Assembly: GCF_936928535.1 (NCBI RefSeq)
Contig: NZ_CAKZHY010000054.1
Span: forward strand, 1-64,000
Reading direction: 5' to 3'
DNA length: 64,000 nt
Source of the DNA: an uncultured Bradyrhizobium sp.
GTDB lineage: Bacteria; Pseudomonadota; Alphaproteobacteria; Rhizobiales; Xanthobacteraceae
Shown here: in pieces, positions 26,764 to 37,350 of the stretch
Layout of the letters: each line of letters opens with the position of its first letter
Numbering within the stretch: the stretch's first letter is position 1
Position numbers and translations under genes: made by a program
The notes under the pieces: model-generated
What the model was told of the DNA's origin: nothing
Seen by the model: only the letters and a program-made list of their open reading frames with translations
The model's database searches: none

Positions 26764-27306
26764 TTAAGCTCGTCGGCGACCAAATTCGCGATAAAGCGCC
26801 TCGGGGCTGACAGCCAACTCGGCGGCTAGGTTGACCCACTCTCCTTTTGGCGGCAGTTCCCCGTTCCATTCGATCCATGCCTCGAGGCGGGCCGCGACTG
26901 TTTTCATGGACAGGACTTCTACTTGGAAACGCGAGTGCTGCAGTTCGTGAGAAAGGGTTTTCATGAATATCAGTCCAACGCTCGGGTCCGCTGAGATACG
27001 CCTAAGCAGTTCGGGCTTCGCGACGCTCCAAACAGCGGTAGGGAGCATGGCCACCGCATGACAGTGGTACGTGGTCGCGAAAAGCGATGCCTCAGCAACG
27101 ATCTGACCAGCGCGCGCTCGCTGAATGACCAAAGAGGTTCCAGATGCTTGGTGCCGAACGAGATGGATTGCTCCCCTGGTCACAAAGTAGACGCGGCGAA
27201 CCGTGTCGCCGCGATGGAAAAGGGCCTCACCGGGCTCAAGGTCATCCTCACGTCGGGAGAGGTCACGGAATGTGAGGTAAAGTTCGTCGGACATGATAGC
27301 GATCAT
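26764..27306 (-). CDS. Crp/Fnr-family regulator with short C-terminal helix-turn-helix
   Basis: About 180 residues from the ATG at 27306 (27294 is also possible; neither has a strong ribosome site). Residues about 15-110 form a cyclic-nucleotide-binding-type beta barrel (GEALFHRGDTVRRVYFV, then GQIVAEASLF). The dimer helix follows. The C-terminus WVNLAAELAVSPEALYREFGRRRA matches the helix-turn-helix of Crp proteins, but the chain ends right after the recognition helix, without the usual wing. No Cys cluster for an Fnr-type iron-sulfur centre is present. It is divergent from the His-rich secreted protein gene, 48 bases apart, and may control it. Confidence 0.82.
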   Translation of the reverse strand: MIAIMSDELYLTFRDLSRREDDLEPGEALFHRGDTVRRVYFVTRGAIHLVRHQASGTSLVIQRARAGQIVAEASLFATTYHCHAVAMLPTAVWSVAKPELLRRISADPSVGLIFMKTLSHELQHSRFQVEVLSMKTVAARLEAWIEWNGELPPKGEWVNLAAELAVSPEALYREFGRRRA

Positions 27307-27354
27307 GTCCCAAGTTGATCTCCTGTGGCAAGACAAACTCTAAAGGAGACCGTC

Positions 27355-27957
27355 ATGCGCAAATTCCTTCTCCCACTAATGCTGCTTATTCCAATCAGCG
27401 CCAATGGCCAATCTGGCGGGCAACACCCGCAGCACGGGTCAATGCCAATGGATCATCAGCACCACATGACGATGCAGCGAAGCGGCCATCCGTCTCAGCA
27501 CGAGATGGCCCAAGAACCGACGCAGCCGGGACAAGATGCGTTTGCTGCCATTCAGGAGATTGTACAGATACTGGAAGCGGACCCGCGCACGGATTGGTCC
27601 AAAGTGAATATTGATGCTCTACACGAGCATCTGGTCGACATGAGCTATGTCACGTTGGCCGCGCAAGTTAAGACCGAACCTCTCGAAGGGGGTATCCGAT
27701 ACATCGTTACAGGAGCGGGCCCCGTTGTTGGCTCAGTTCAGCGAATGATCACGGCCCATGCTGCCACGATGAACGGATACACAGGATGGCAATTCAAATC
27801 CACCAACGTTGAGGGAGGCGCGGTACTCGAAGTCCGAGTCCCGGAGAGTGATGCCGCTAAGCTCAAGGCTCTCGGTTTCATCGGGGTTATGACCCGGGGG
27901 ATGCATCACCAAGAGCATCACTTGATGATTGCAAGAGGCGAGCATCCCCACGGTTAG
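27355..27957 (+). CDS. Secreted His/Met-rich protein, possibly metal related
   Basis: 200 residues from the ATG at 27355, with AAAGGAG seven bases upstream. Residues 1-19 are a signal peptide (MRKFLLPLMLLIPISANGQ). The next 40 residues are rich in His, Met and Gln (blocks such as MDHQHHMTM), a composition common in copper-binding periplasmic proteins, and the last 20 residues also hold many His (MHHQEHHLM). In between is a compact domain of about 120 residues (from DAFAAIQEIV to GVMTRGM). No family is recognised with certainty. Metal binding is inferred from composition; the divergent Crp-like gene may regulate it. Confidence 0.72.
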   Translation: MRKFLLPLMLLIPISANGQSGGQHPQHGSMPMDHQHHMTMQRSGHPSQHEMAQEPTQPGQDAFAAIQEIVQILEADPRTDWSKVNIDALHEHLVDMSYVTLAAQVKTEPLEGGIRYIVTGAGPVVGSVQRMITAHAATMNGYTGWQFKSTNVEGGAVLEVRVPESDAAKLKALGFIGVMTRGMHHQEHHLMIARGEHPHG

Positions 27958-28087
27958 TTTGCTCTGGACGATACGGAGGACCGCTCCGGGTCACTTGCGG
28001 ACTTCGTCAGAGCAAGCGCTCAAGGTCGCCTCTGGGCCGGAGCAGACATCACCAAATAGGAAGCGAGCAACGCGACTGCCGCGTCCG

Positions 28088-28267
28088 TTAGCGCGTGAAG
28101 TAGAGCAGTACAAAAAAACCGGCGATCAAAATCAGGTCGATGCTGTACAGAAACTTGTCAACGATTGCATAGGATTTTGGGAAGCGTCGCTTGGCAATTC
28201 GCCCGAGGCAAAACGCCGTCCCGGCGAGAACAATGAAGACGCATGCGCCGGTCAAGAGCGCCCACAT
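28088..28267 (-). CDS. Small membrane protein, two predicted membrane segments
   Basis: 59 residues from the ATG at 28267. Two hydrophobic segments (about 3-22 and 41-56) are separated by a basic loop with the sequence RIAKRRFPKSY. An upstream in-frame start would add 17 residues without a hydrophobic or conserved look. The pattern is typical of short uncharacterised inner-membrane proteins of Bradyrhizobium; no function is assigned. Confidence 0.55.
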   Translation of the reverse strand: MWALLTGACVFIVLAGTAFCLGRIAKRRFPKSYAIVDKFLYSIDLILIAGFFVLLYFTR

Positions 28268-28396
28268 GATCCGAAAGATACAGGCAAGGTTGTTGAAGGG
28301 AAGTTCGCAACGCGGCAAAAGCCGGAAGCTTCAGTTTGAGAAACGATTTCCGGTTTGCACCCCAAAGCAAATGCAAGGAGTGTATGAGTACAAGGC

Positions 28397-29179
28397 CTAG
28401 CTGATCCCGGTGATGTCGCGGAGCTGCGATGCCAGCGCCGGCGTGCAACACAGGATCGGGTTGCCATGGCTGATGCCGTCTCCGGCGAAGAAGTCGCTCA
28501 CCCAGCCGCCGGCCTCGCCGACGATCACGATGCCGGCGGCAACGTCCCAGGCGTTGATGTGCAGCTCGGCGTAGCCCTCGGTGCGCCCGTTCGCGACATT
28601 GCAGAGGCCCAGAGTGCCGGAGCCCGCGCGCTTGATCGAGCAGCCGGCGGCATAGCCGCGGCTCATCATGTCGAGATAGCGCTGCGCCGGCATTCGGGGC
28701 GACCAGCCCAGTTCGATGCAGGCGCGCCTGATGTCATCGGCGCCGGAGACAGCGATTGTCTGTCCGTTCAATGTCGCGCCCTGGCCGCGCTGCGCCACAT
28801 AGAGCTCGTCCAGCGCCGGTGCGGCGACGATGCCGATCGTCGGCTCACGGTTGAGCAGGAAGCCGATGGAGACGCACCAGTTGCGATCGCCATGGGCGAA
28901 GTTCGCGGTGCCGTCGATCGGATCGATGATCCAGACCGCATCGCTGGCTTCGCCGCCGCCTTCCTCGCCGATGATAGTATCGCCGGGAAAGAGCTGTGCC
29001 AGCCGCGCGCGCAAAAAATCCTCGACCGCGCCGTCGGCGACGGTGAGCCAGTCCTGCGTTCCCTTCATGCTAACGCCGAGGCTTTCCTTGCGGCCGAAAT
29101 AGTCGAGCGCCATGCGGCCGGCCTCGGCGACGAGGCCCTGGACTGCGTAGCGGCGCAGCAGGAGTTCGGCCGGCGTCAT
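28397..29179 (-). CDS. Inositol monophosphatase-family protein
   Basis: 260 residues, the family length. Metal-site motifs are present: GEEGG near residue 71, WIIDPIDGTANF near 82-93 and INAWDVAAG near 208-216. It hydrolyses a sugar or inositol phosphate (inositol-1-phosphate, histidinol phosphate or similar). It ends 2 nt from nothing on its left but starts 2 nt after the stop of the inositol dehydrogenase gene on the same strand, which links it to inositol metabolism here. The exact substrate is not determined by sequence. Confidence 0.92.
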   Translation of the reverse strand: MTPAELLLRRYAVQGLVAEAGRMALDYFGRKESLGVSMKGTQDWLTVADGAVEDFLRARLAQLFPGDTIIGEEGGGEASDAVWIIDPIDGTANFAHGDRNWCVSIGFLLNREPTIGIVAAPALDELYVAQRGQGATLNGQTIAVSGADDIRRACIELGWSPRMPAQRYLDMMSRGYAAGCSIKRAGSGTLGLCNVANGRTEGYAELHINAWDVAAGIVIVGEAGGWVSDFFAGDGISHGNPILCCTPALASQLRDITGIS

Positions 29180-29181
29180 GC

Positions 29182-30180
29182 TCAGGCGGCCTTGATAGCG
29201 ACGGGGCGGCCGCTGCGGGCCGACTCGGTCGCTGCATCGGCGAGCATCTGGGCGCGCAGCCCGTCGAGACCGGTCGGGGAGGGCGCGGCCTTGCCGGTGC
29301 AGGCATCCATGAAGGCCGCGAGCTCGGCGCGATAGGCGGCGGCATAGCGTTCGAGGAAGAAGTTCTGCACCGGATCGGCGCGAAAACCTTGGCCGGTCGC
29401 GATCTCGACGGTGGTCTCGTGGATGTTGCCGGCCCTCAGCATGCCCTTCGAGCCATGCACCTCGATGCGCTGGTCGTAGCCGTAAGTGGCGCGACGCGAA
29501 TTCGAGATCTGCGCGATGCGCCCGCTCGCCGTCTTCATGACCACGGCGGCGGTGTCGACGTCCCCGGCTTCGCCGATGGCCTTGTCCACCAGCGCCGAGC
29601 CGAGCGCGAACACCTCGACCGGCTCCTCCGCCAGCAGGAAACGCGCCATGTCGAAATCATGGATCATCATGTCGCGGAACAGCCCGCCCGAGCGCTTCAC
29701 ATAATCGACCGGCGGCGGTCCGGGATCGCGCGAGATGACGCTGACGATCTCGATCTCGCCGGCCTCGCCGCTGCGCAGCCGCTTCTCGAGCGCAGCGAAG
29801 TTCGGATCGAAGCGGCGGTTGAAGCCGATCATCAGAGGCTTGCCCGACTTCTCGACCGTGGCGAGGCAGCGGCGGATGCGATCCGAGTCGAGATCGACCG
29901 GCTTCTCGCAGAACACCGCCTTGCCGGCCGAGCTAGCTGCTTCGATCAGGTCGGCATGGGTGTCGGTCGGCGTGCAGATCAGGATGGCGTCGATGCCGGA
30001 ATCGCCGATGATCGCATCCGCATCGGCCACCTTCGCGCCGGTCGCCTGCGCCAGCGAGGACGCGGCCTCGTTCGAGGCGTCGGCCACCGCGACGAGCCGC
30101 GCATCGCCGCGCGCCGCGACATTGAGGCCGTGAATGCGCCCGATCCTGCCGGCGCCAAGAAGTCCAAACCGCATTGTCAT
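29182..30180 (-). CDS. iolG: Inositol 2-dehydrogenase (Gfo/Idh/MocA family)
   Basis: 332 residues from the ATG at 30180 (start codons at 30183 and 30174 are alternatives). The Rossmann motif is GLLGAGRIGRIHG at 5-17, the catalytic Lys lies in CEKPVD, and the GGLFRDMMIHDFDMARFLL block (cut here to GLFRDMMIHDFD) is typical of myo-inositol dehydrogenases. It oxidises myo-inositol to scyllo-inosose with NAD. It is divergent from iolD and in line with the IMPase-like gene. The family has many substrates, but the iolD and iolE neighbours make inositol the best call. Confidence 0.92.
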   Translation of the reverse strand: MTMRFGLLGAGRIGRIHGLNVAARGDARLVAVADASNEAASSLAQATGAKVADADAIIGDSGIDAILICTPTDTHADLIEAASSAGKAVFCEKPVDLDSDRIRRCLATVEKSGKPLMIGFNRRFDPNFAALEKRLRSGEAGEIEIVSVISRDPGPPPVDYVKRSGGLFRDMMIHDFDMARFLLAEEPVEVFALGSALVDKAIGEAGDVDTAAVVMKTASGRIAQISNSRRATYGYDQRIEVHGSKGMLRAGNIHETTVEIATGQGFRADPVQNFFLERYAAAYRAELAAFMDACTGKAAPSPTGLDGLRAQMLADAATESARSGRPVAIKAA

Positions 30181-30183
30181 CAT

Positions 30184-30338
30184 CACTGCTTGACTATTCG
30201 AATAACCATTCCATTCTCTGCGCCGCCCAGTCAAGTTCGGAGCGCGCACTTCGCGATGTCATCAACCGTCTCACACCATCGTATCAGATCGAGCGACGAC
30301 ACATTCGCGACACAGTTGCGGTTGGCTGGGGGCGCGTG
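30184..30338. promoter_or_regulatory. Divergent control region between iolG and iolD
   Basis: 155 bases between two divergent inositol genes. TATTCGAATA at 30195-30204 is a perfect 10-bp palindrome. On the minus strand GGAA-N6-TTCG overlaps it, one base from the GGAA-N6-TTCC site described for rhizobial IolR. No iolR gene is in the window. Confidence 0.4.
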
Positions 30339-32180
<1,842 letters not shown>

Positions 32181-32196
32181 TTGAATCGAGGACGAC

Positions 32197-33096
32197 ATGC
32201 CTATCCGTATCGGCGCCAACCCCATCGGCTGGTCGAACGACGATCTCCAGGAGATTGGCGGCGACACACCGCTTCAGACGTGCTTGGCCGAAGCGCGCGA
32301 GGCCGGCTTCGAGGGTATGGAGCTCGGCCACAAATTTCCACGGGAGCCGCAAGCGCTGAAGGCTGCGCTCGCGCCGTTCGGAATGGCCTGCATCTCCGGC
32401 TGGTATTCGGCGGAGCTCTTGAAGCGCGATGCCGATGCGGAGATGCGGCATCTGCGGCCGCATCTCGATCTGTTGAAGGCGATGGGATCATCAGTGCTGG
32501 TTTTCGCCGAGACCTCGAATGCGATCCATGGCGATCGCAGCAAGCCGCTGTCGCAGCGGCCGGTCATGAAATCAGGCGACTGGGCCGAGTTCGGCCGCCG
32601 TATCACTGAAGTTGCCGAGCGCACGCTCGCCGAGGGTGTCAGGCTGGTCTACCATCATCACATCGGCACCGTCGTGGAAAGCGCTGACGACATCGATGCC
32701 TTCATGGCGGCGACGGGCGAAGCCGCTCATCTGCTGCTCGACACCGGCCACGCCACCTGGGGCGGTGCCGATCCGGCTGCGCTTGCGCGAAAATATCGCG
32801 CCCGCATCAGCCATGTCCACGCCAAGGACGTGCGCCGCGCGGTGATGGAGCAAGCGCGACGCGAGGATTGGAGCTTCCTCGATGCGGTGTTGGGGCAGGG
32901 CAGCGAGCTCGGTGTCTACACCGTGCCCGGCGACGGCATGGTCGATTACCCCGCCGTCTTCCGAGAGCTCAATGGCTATTCCGGCTGGGTCGTGGTCGAG
33001 GCGGAGCAGGATCCAAAGAAAGCGCACCCGCTGACCTATGCAAAAAAGGGCGTTGCCCATCTGAAGCAGAGCCTGAAGGCGGCCGGGCTTAGCTGA
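32197..33096 (+). CDS. iolE: Inosose dehydratase
   Basis: 299 residues, TIM-barrel of the xylose-isomerase-like class. It opens with IGANPIGWSNDDLQEIGG, the typical IolE N-terminus. The metal-binding set includes MELGHKFP, HHHIGTVVES, LLLDTGHATWGG and HVHAKDVR. It removes water from 2-keto-myo-inositol. It directly follows iolD, as in other rhizobial inositol clusters. Confidence 0.95.
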   Translation: MPIRIGANPIGWSNDDLQEIGGDTPLQTCLAEAREAGFEGMELGHKFPREPQALKAALAPFGMACISGWYSAELLKRDADAEMRHLRPHLDLLKAMGSSVLVFAETSNAIHGDRSKPLSQRPVMKSGDWAEFGRRITEVAERTLAEGVRLVYHHHIGTVVESADDIDAFMAATGEAAHLLLDTGHATWGGADPAALARKYRARISHVHAKDVRRAVMEQARREDWSFLDAVLGQGSELGVYTVPGDGMVDYPAVFRELNGYSGWVVVEAEQDPKKAHPLTYAKKGVAHLKQSLKAAGLS

Positions 33097-33361
33097 TCGT
33101 AGATCTCGCCTGCATCCGATCAGAAAAAAGCCGCCGGGTTTTCACCCTGGCGGCGTCGAAAAGTCCGTAGCTGTTGATTGCCTTCCCAGCCTCGTGCGTA
33201 CCGCCGTTACCTTGTTTGCGGCCATGCCCGGCTCTTCTAGGCAATTGAACCTGATTCTGCTGTGACCCAAAGCACACAGAGCTAAAGGCCTGGAGGAGCA
33301 CACGCTGATCGACAGGCTGCGCGAACTGACTGGTGTCACGCTGCCACGCTCCTAGCGCGTC
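33097..33361. other. Intergenic stretch between iolE and the SDR gene
   Basis: 265 bases that hold the terminator at 33124-33154. A short plus-strand open stretch ending at 33355 (…DRLRELTGVTLPRS) has protein-like composition and may be the tail of a lost gene, but no start or family can be given. No other feature was recognised. Confidence 0.3.
33124..33154 (-). terminator. Rho-independent terminator, minus strand
   Basis: On the minus strand GCCGCC-A-GGG, loop TGAAAA, CCC-GGCGGC, followed by TTTTTT (33129 to 33124). One unpaired base in the stem. It lies 208 bases after the stop of the minus-strand SDR gene and should end that transcript. On the plus strand there is no T tract, so it is not a good terminator for iolE. 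Confidence 0.8.
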
Positions 33362-34120
33362 TCAGACCCAGCCGCCGTCGACGATGTAGTGCTGGGCGGT
33401 GCAGGCGGAGGCCTCGTCGGAGGCGAGGAAGAGGGTGAACTTCGCGACCTCGTCCGGCACGAGCCGGCGCTTCAGGCACTGACGCTGCTGCAGTTCGGCC
33501 TCACCGGCCGGCGTCATCCATTTCTCGAGCTGGCGCTCGGTCATGATCCATCCCGGCGCGATCGCGTTCACGCGGATGTTGTAGGGACCGTAGTCGCGTG
33601 CCAGCGAGCGCGTCAGGCCGATCACGCCTGATTTGCTGGCGGTGTAGGCGGCCATGCCGCCTTGCCCGGCGATCCACGACACCGAGCCGAAATTGATGAT
33701 GGCACCGGCCTTGGCCGCCTTCATGTCAGGCAACACGGCCTGCGAGGCAAAGAACTGGTGCTTCAGGTTCACCGCGATGCGGTCGTCCCAATATTCGGGC
33801 GTCATCTCCTCGGTCGCGTGCCGCTCGTCATGGGCGGCGTTGTTGACCAGGATGTTGATCGCGCCGTGCGCCTTGCGCGCCTGCTCGACGCCAGCCCGCA
33901 GGGCCGGGATGTCGGTCAGGTCCACGCGCTGGAAATGCGCGGCAAGTCCTCGATCCGACAGCTCGCGCGCCAGACGCTGGCCCTCGTCGACCTTGATGTC
34001 GAAGAACACGACCTTGGACTTCTGCTCGGCGAAGCGCCGCACGATCGCAGCGCCAATTCCCGCTGCACCTCCGGTGACGAGCACGACCTTGCCGGCGAGG
34101 TCGGAATAGATGGCGGCCAT
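33362..34120 (-). CDS. Short-chain dehydrogenase/reductase (sugar dehydrogenase-like)
   Basis: 252 residues of the classical SDR family. NAD(P) binding TGGAAGIG (16-23), NNAA near 90, catalytic Ser in the GSVSW segment and Tyr-Lys in YTASK near 158-162. It resembles the sugar or polyol dehydrogenases found with ABC sugar importers. It is divergent from the importer genes, with a shared 160-base control region, and may oxidise the imported sugar or polyol. Confidence 0.88.
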   Translation of the reverse strand: MAAIYSDLAGKVVLVTGGAAGIGAAIVRRFAEQKSKVVFFDIKVDEGQRLARELSDRGLAAHFQRVDLTDIPALRAGVEQARKAHGAINILVNNAAHDERHATEEMTPEYWDDRIAVNLKHQFFASQAVLPDMKAAKAGAIINFGSVSWIAGQGGMAAYTASKSGVIGLTRSLARDYGPYNIRVNAIAPGWIMTERQLEKWMTPAGEAELQQRQCLKRRLVPDEVAKFTLFLASDEASACTAQHYIVDGGWV

Positions 34121-34192
34121 GGGAACCTTCCAGTTTGTTGCGGGCGGCGAGGCCGCCCCGATTCTTTCGCAGGAACTTAGCCTTTTCGCTCG

Positions 34193-34229
34193 TGAGGTAC
34201 ATATGTCAGAATTTTAGTTGCGTACCTCA
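34193..34229. promoter_or_regulatory. TGAGGTAC-N21-GTACCTCA inverted repeat
   Basis: A perfect 8-bp inverted repeat between the divergent SDR gene and the sugar importer operon. Position and symmetry suggest an operator or a pair of half sites. A related TGAGGT/ACCTCA palindrome occurs at 17638-17651. Confidence 0.45.
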
Positions 34230-34280
34230 AAAACTGAAGGCAGGATTGCGCCCAAAGAATAAGAGCGTTGGGAGGTTGTG

Positions 34281-35546
34281 ATGAGATTGCTCGGGAAGCT
34301 GGGACTAGCCGTTGCCGCGTGCCTGCTTGGCGCCAATGTCGCGGCCGCCGACACCGTCGTGAAATGGCTCCACATCGAGGTCAATCCGGCCCAGGTGAAG
34401 GTCTGGGAGGAGGTCGCACGCAGCTATGAGGCCTCGCATCCCGGCGTGAAGGTTGAGATGCAGTTCCTCGAAAACGAGGCCTACAAGGCCAAGCTGCCGA
34501 CCATCCTGCAATCCAAGGATCGGCCGAACATCATCTACAGCTGGGCCGGCGGCGTGTTGAAGACGCAGATCGAAGCCGGCGTGCTGGAAGACATCACCGA
34601 TTCCGTGAAAAGCGGCGGCTATGGCGACACGATCGCACCGGCGGCGCTCGCCGCCTTCAGCCAGAACGGCCACGTCTTTGGACTTCCGATCTCGCTGTCG
34701 CAGGTCGGTTTCCTCTACAACAAGGATTTGATGGCCAAGGGCAATGTCGATCCAAGCAAGATCAAGACATGGGACGATCTGCTCGGCGCGGTGAAAACGC
34801 TGAAGGCTGCGGGCGTTACGCCGATCGTGGTTGGCGGCGCCGATAAATGGCCGTTGCATTTCTACTGGACGCATCTCGCCGTGCGCATCGGCGGCAAGCC
34901 GGCCTTCGATGCTGCGCTGAAGGGTGAAAACGGCGGCTTTGCCGGCGAAACTTTCCAGAAATCCGGCGAGTTGTTCAAGCAGCTCGTTGATCTGCAGCCG
35001 TTCCAGAACGGCTTCCTCGGCTTCAAGAACCCGCAGGCCGTCGGCTATTTCGGCGACGGAAAGGCCGCGATGATCCTGGCCATCTCGTCCTTCTATCACA
35101 CCCAGCGCGCGCTCGCCGCCGACAAGGTCGGTCTCAGCGACGACAAGCTTGGCTGGTTCGATTTTCCTGTCGTCCCCGGCGGCAAGGGCGAGCCGTCAGA
35201 TACGCTCGGCGGCATCACCGGCTGGCTGGTCACGAAAGACTCGCCGAAGGAGGCGGTCGACTTCCTGAAGTACTTCATCTCCAAGGACGTGCAGGCGCGG
35301 CTTGCCGCCGGCAACTTCGTCATTCCCGTCGTCAAAGGCGGCGAGGCCGGCCTCAACACCGCCTTCATGAAGCAGATCGCGGCCAATCTGGCGAAGTCCA
35401 ACTATCATCAGAACTTCTATGACCAGAGCCTCGGCCCGTCGGTCGGCCGCGTCGTCAACGACGTCAGCGCGGAGATCGCCGGCGGCAGCATGAGCCCGCA
35501 GGACGCCGCGAAAGCGATCGAAGCGGCGTACAAGCAGGGTAACTGA
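34281..35546 (+). CDS. Sugar ABC transporter substrate-binding protein
   Basis: 421 residues from the ATG at 34281, with GGAGG five bases upstream. Residues 1-23 are a signal peptide (cleavage near VAAA|DTV). The mature part is a type II sugar-binding protein (SBP_bac_1 family): the LPISLSQVGFLYNKDLM block near 134-150 and the GGITGWLVTKDS block near 312 are typical. It is the first of five plus-strand genes whose stops and starts lie 2 to 22 nt apart or overlap. Confidence 0.92.
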   Translation: MRLLGKLGLAVAACLLGANVAAADTVVKWLHIEVNPAQVKVWEEVARSYEASHPGVKVEMQFLENEAYKAKLPTILQSKDRPNIIYSWAGGVLKTQIEAGVLEDITDSVKSGGYGDTIAPAALAAFSQNGHVFGLPISLSQVGFLYNKDLMAKGNVDPSKIKTWDDLLGAVKTLKAAGVTPIVVGGADKWPLHFYWTHLAVRIGGKPAFDAALKGENGGFAGETFQKSGELFKQLVDLQPFQNGFLGFKNPQAVGYFGDGKAAMILAISSFYHTQRALAADKVGLSDDKLGWFDFPVVPGGKGEPSDTLGGITGWLVTKDSPKEAVDFLKYFISKDVQARLAAGNFVIPVVKGGEAGLNTAFMKQIAANLAKSNYHQNFYDQSLGPSVGRVVNDVSAEIAGGSMSPQDAAKAIEAAYKQGN

Positions 35547-35548
35547 CG

Positions 35549-36487
35549 GTGGCGCGTCGGATCGCGATCGCCGCGCCGGTCAACGTTGCCGGCGAGGCGG
35601 TTCCGCGGGCGCTGCGTGGCCCAGGCTGGGACGGCCGCTTCACCGTCCTGATCCTGTTCCTGCCGCCGGCGCTGCTGCTGTTCACGCTGTTCGTGGTGCT
35701 GCCGATCGGCGAGGCGGCGTGGTACTCCGGCTTCAACTGGAACGGTTTCGGCAGGCCGACCCACTGGATCGGCTTCGACAATTATCGTTTCGTGCTCGAA
35801 ACGCGCGCGTTCTGGCTCGCGCTTCGCAACAACGGGCTGATCATCGCGGTCTCGCTCGCGGTCCAGCTGCCGCTTGCCCTGACATTGGCCCTGATGCTGG
35901 CCGAGAAGTTTCGTGGCGCTGTGGCGTTGCGCATGCTGTTCTTCATGCCCTATATCCTGGCGGAGATCGCGACCGGGTTGATCTTCTCCTTCATCTATGA
36001 CGGTGACTATGGCCTTGTTGCTTCGATCTGGCGGTTTTTCGGCGCCGAGCCGCCGTATCTGCTGGCCTCGACCGACACGGCGATGCTGGCGGTTCTGATC
36101 GTGATCGTGTGGAAGTATTTTGGCTTCCATATGATGCTGTTCATCGCGGCGCTGCAGAGCCTGGACAAGAGCCTGGTCGAGGCGGCACGGATCGACGGCG
36201 CGACCCGTTCGCAAATCTTGCGCCATGTCGTGATTCCCTTGCTCTATCCGACCATCCGCCTCTCGGTGTTCTTCGCCATCGTCGGCTCGCTGCAGCTGTT
36301 CGATCTCGTCATGCCGCTGACACGCGGGGGACCGGCGGATTCCTCGAACACGATGGTGAGCTTTCTCTACAACAACGGCATCTCGCGGATGCGGGTCGGC
36401 TATGGCAGCGCCATCGGCGTCATCCTGTTCGCGATCTGCGTGACCTTTGCCTTCACCTACAAGCGTTGGTTCATGCGCGATGAATAG
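35549..36487 (+). CDS. Sugar ABC transporter permease, MalF-type
   Basis: 312 residues with a GTG start at 35549, 2 nt after the preceding stop. A 28-residue polar N-terminus is followed by six membrane segments. The EAA loop reads VEAARIDGATRSQIL near 210. It would form the channel with the next gene product. Confidence 0.92.
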   Translation: MARRIAIAAPVNVAGEAVPRALRGPGWDGRFTVLILFLPPALLLFTLFVVLPIGEAAWYSGFNWNGFGRPTHWIGFDNYRFVLETRAFWLALRNNGLIIAVSLAVQLPLALTLALMLAEKFRGAVALRMLFFMPYILAEIATGLIFSFIYDGDYGLVASIWRFFGAEPPYLLASTDTAMLAVLIVIVWKYFGFHMMLFIAALQSLDKSLVEAARIDGATRSQILRHVVIPLLYPTIRLSVFFAIVGSLQLFDLVMPLTRGGPADSSNTMVSFLYNNGISRMRVGYGSAIGVILFAICVTFAFTYKRWFMRDE

Positions 36488-37328
36488 TGCCGAGACGTCC
36501 CGTGCGCCGTTCGACCCCGCCGTGCTGTTCAAGGCGGCGTTCCTCGGCATCGTCGCGATCTTCGTGCTGGTGCCGCTGCTTGCGACCTTGCTCGGCGGCT
36601 TCAAATCGCTCGGCGAATTGCGCGTCAATCCATTCGGCCTGCCCAGTCATTGGGAGTGGCAGAACTATGCGGATATCCTGTTCTCGGGGCGCTACTGGCA
36701 GCTATTGCGCAACTCGCTGATCATCTCCACCCTCACGGTGACGTTGACCCTGATTGTCGCCTCGATGGCTGCGTTCACTTTCGCTCACGTCAGGTTCTTC
36801 GGCTCGTCGATGCTGCTGAGCTATTTGACGCTCGGCCTGCTGTTTCCGGCGGCGACCGCCGTGCTGCCGCTGTTCATCAAGGTGCGCGATCTCGGCCTGC
36901 TCGATACCTATTTCGGCGTTGCGCTGCCTCAAGTGGCCTTTAGCCTCGCCATGAGCGTGCTGCTGCTGCGCCGCTTCTTCAAGGACATTCCCTATGAACT
37001 GCTGGAGGCCGCGCTGGTCGACGGCTGCAGCTACATCAAGTTCTTTCGCTATGTGACGCTGCCGTTGTCGCGGCCGATCCTGGCGACCGTCGGCACCATC
37101 ACCTTCGTCAATAGCTGGAACGCCTATCTGTTGCCGCTGGTGATGCTCAACACCGATGCGCTCTATCCCTGGCCGCTCGGCATCATGGTTTATCAGGGCG
37201 AGTATTCGTCCGAATGGCACCTGATCCTCGCCTTCATCACACTGACGATCCTGCCCACGATCATCCTGTTCCTGCTGGCGCAGAAGCACATCGTTGCCGG
37301 CCTCACCGCGGGCGCGGTGAAGGGATAG
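36480..37328 (+). CDS. Sugar ABC transporter permease, MalG-type
   Basis: 282 residues from the ATG at 36480, which overlaps the end of the preceding permease gene by 8 nt. Six membrane segments, EAA loop LEAALVDGCSYIKF near 178. No ATP-binding subunit gene follows: the next gene is a dehydrogenase, so the ATPase must be supplied from elsewhere. Confidence 0.92.
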   Translation: MNSAETSRAPFDPAVLFKAAFLGIVAIFVLVPLLATLLGGFKSLGELRVNPFGLPSHWEWQNYADILFSGRYWQLLRNSLIISTLTVTLTLIVASMAAFTFAHVRFFGSSMLLSYLTLGLLFPAATAVLPLFIKVRDLGLLDTYFGVALPQVAFSLAMSVLLLRRFFKDIPYELLEAALVDGCSYIKFFRYVTLPLSRPILATVGTITFVNSWNAYLLPLVMLNTDALYPWPLGIMVYQGEYSSEWHLILAFITLTILPTIILFLLAQKHIVAGLTAGAVKG

Positions 37329-37350
37329 CTAAGACTTCACGGAGACAAAA

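Noticed and set aside
33256..33355. Possible C-terminal tail of a lost plus-strand gene
   Set aside because: About 30 codons with protein-like composition, but preceded by a stop and without a recognisable family; too weak for a feature of its own.
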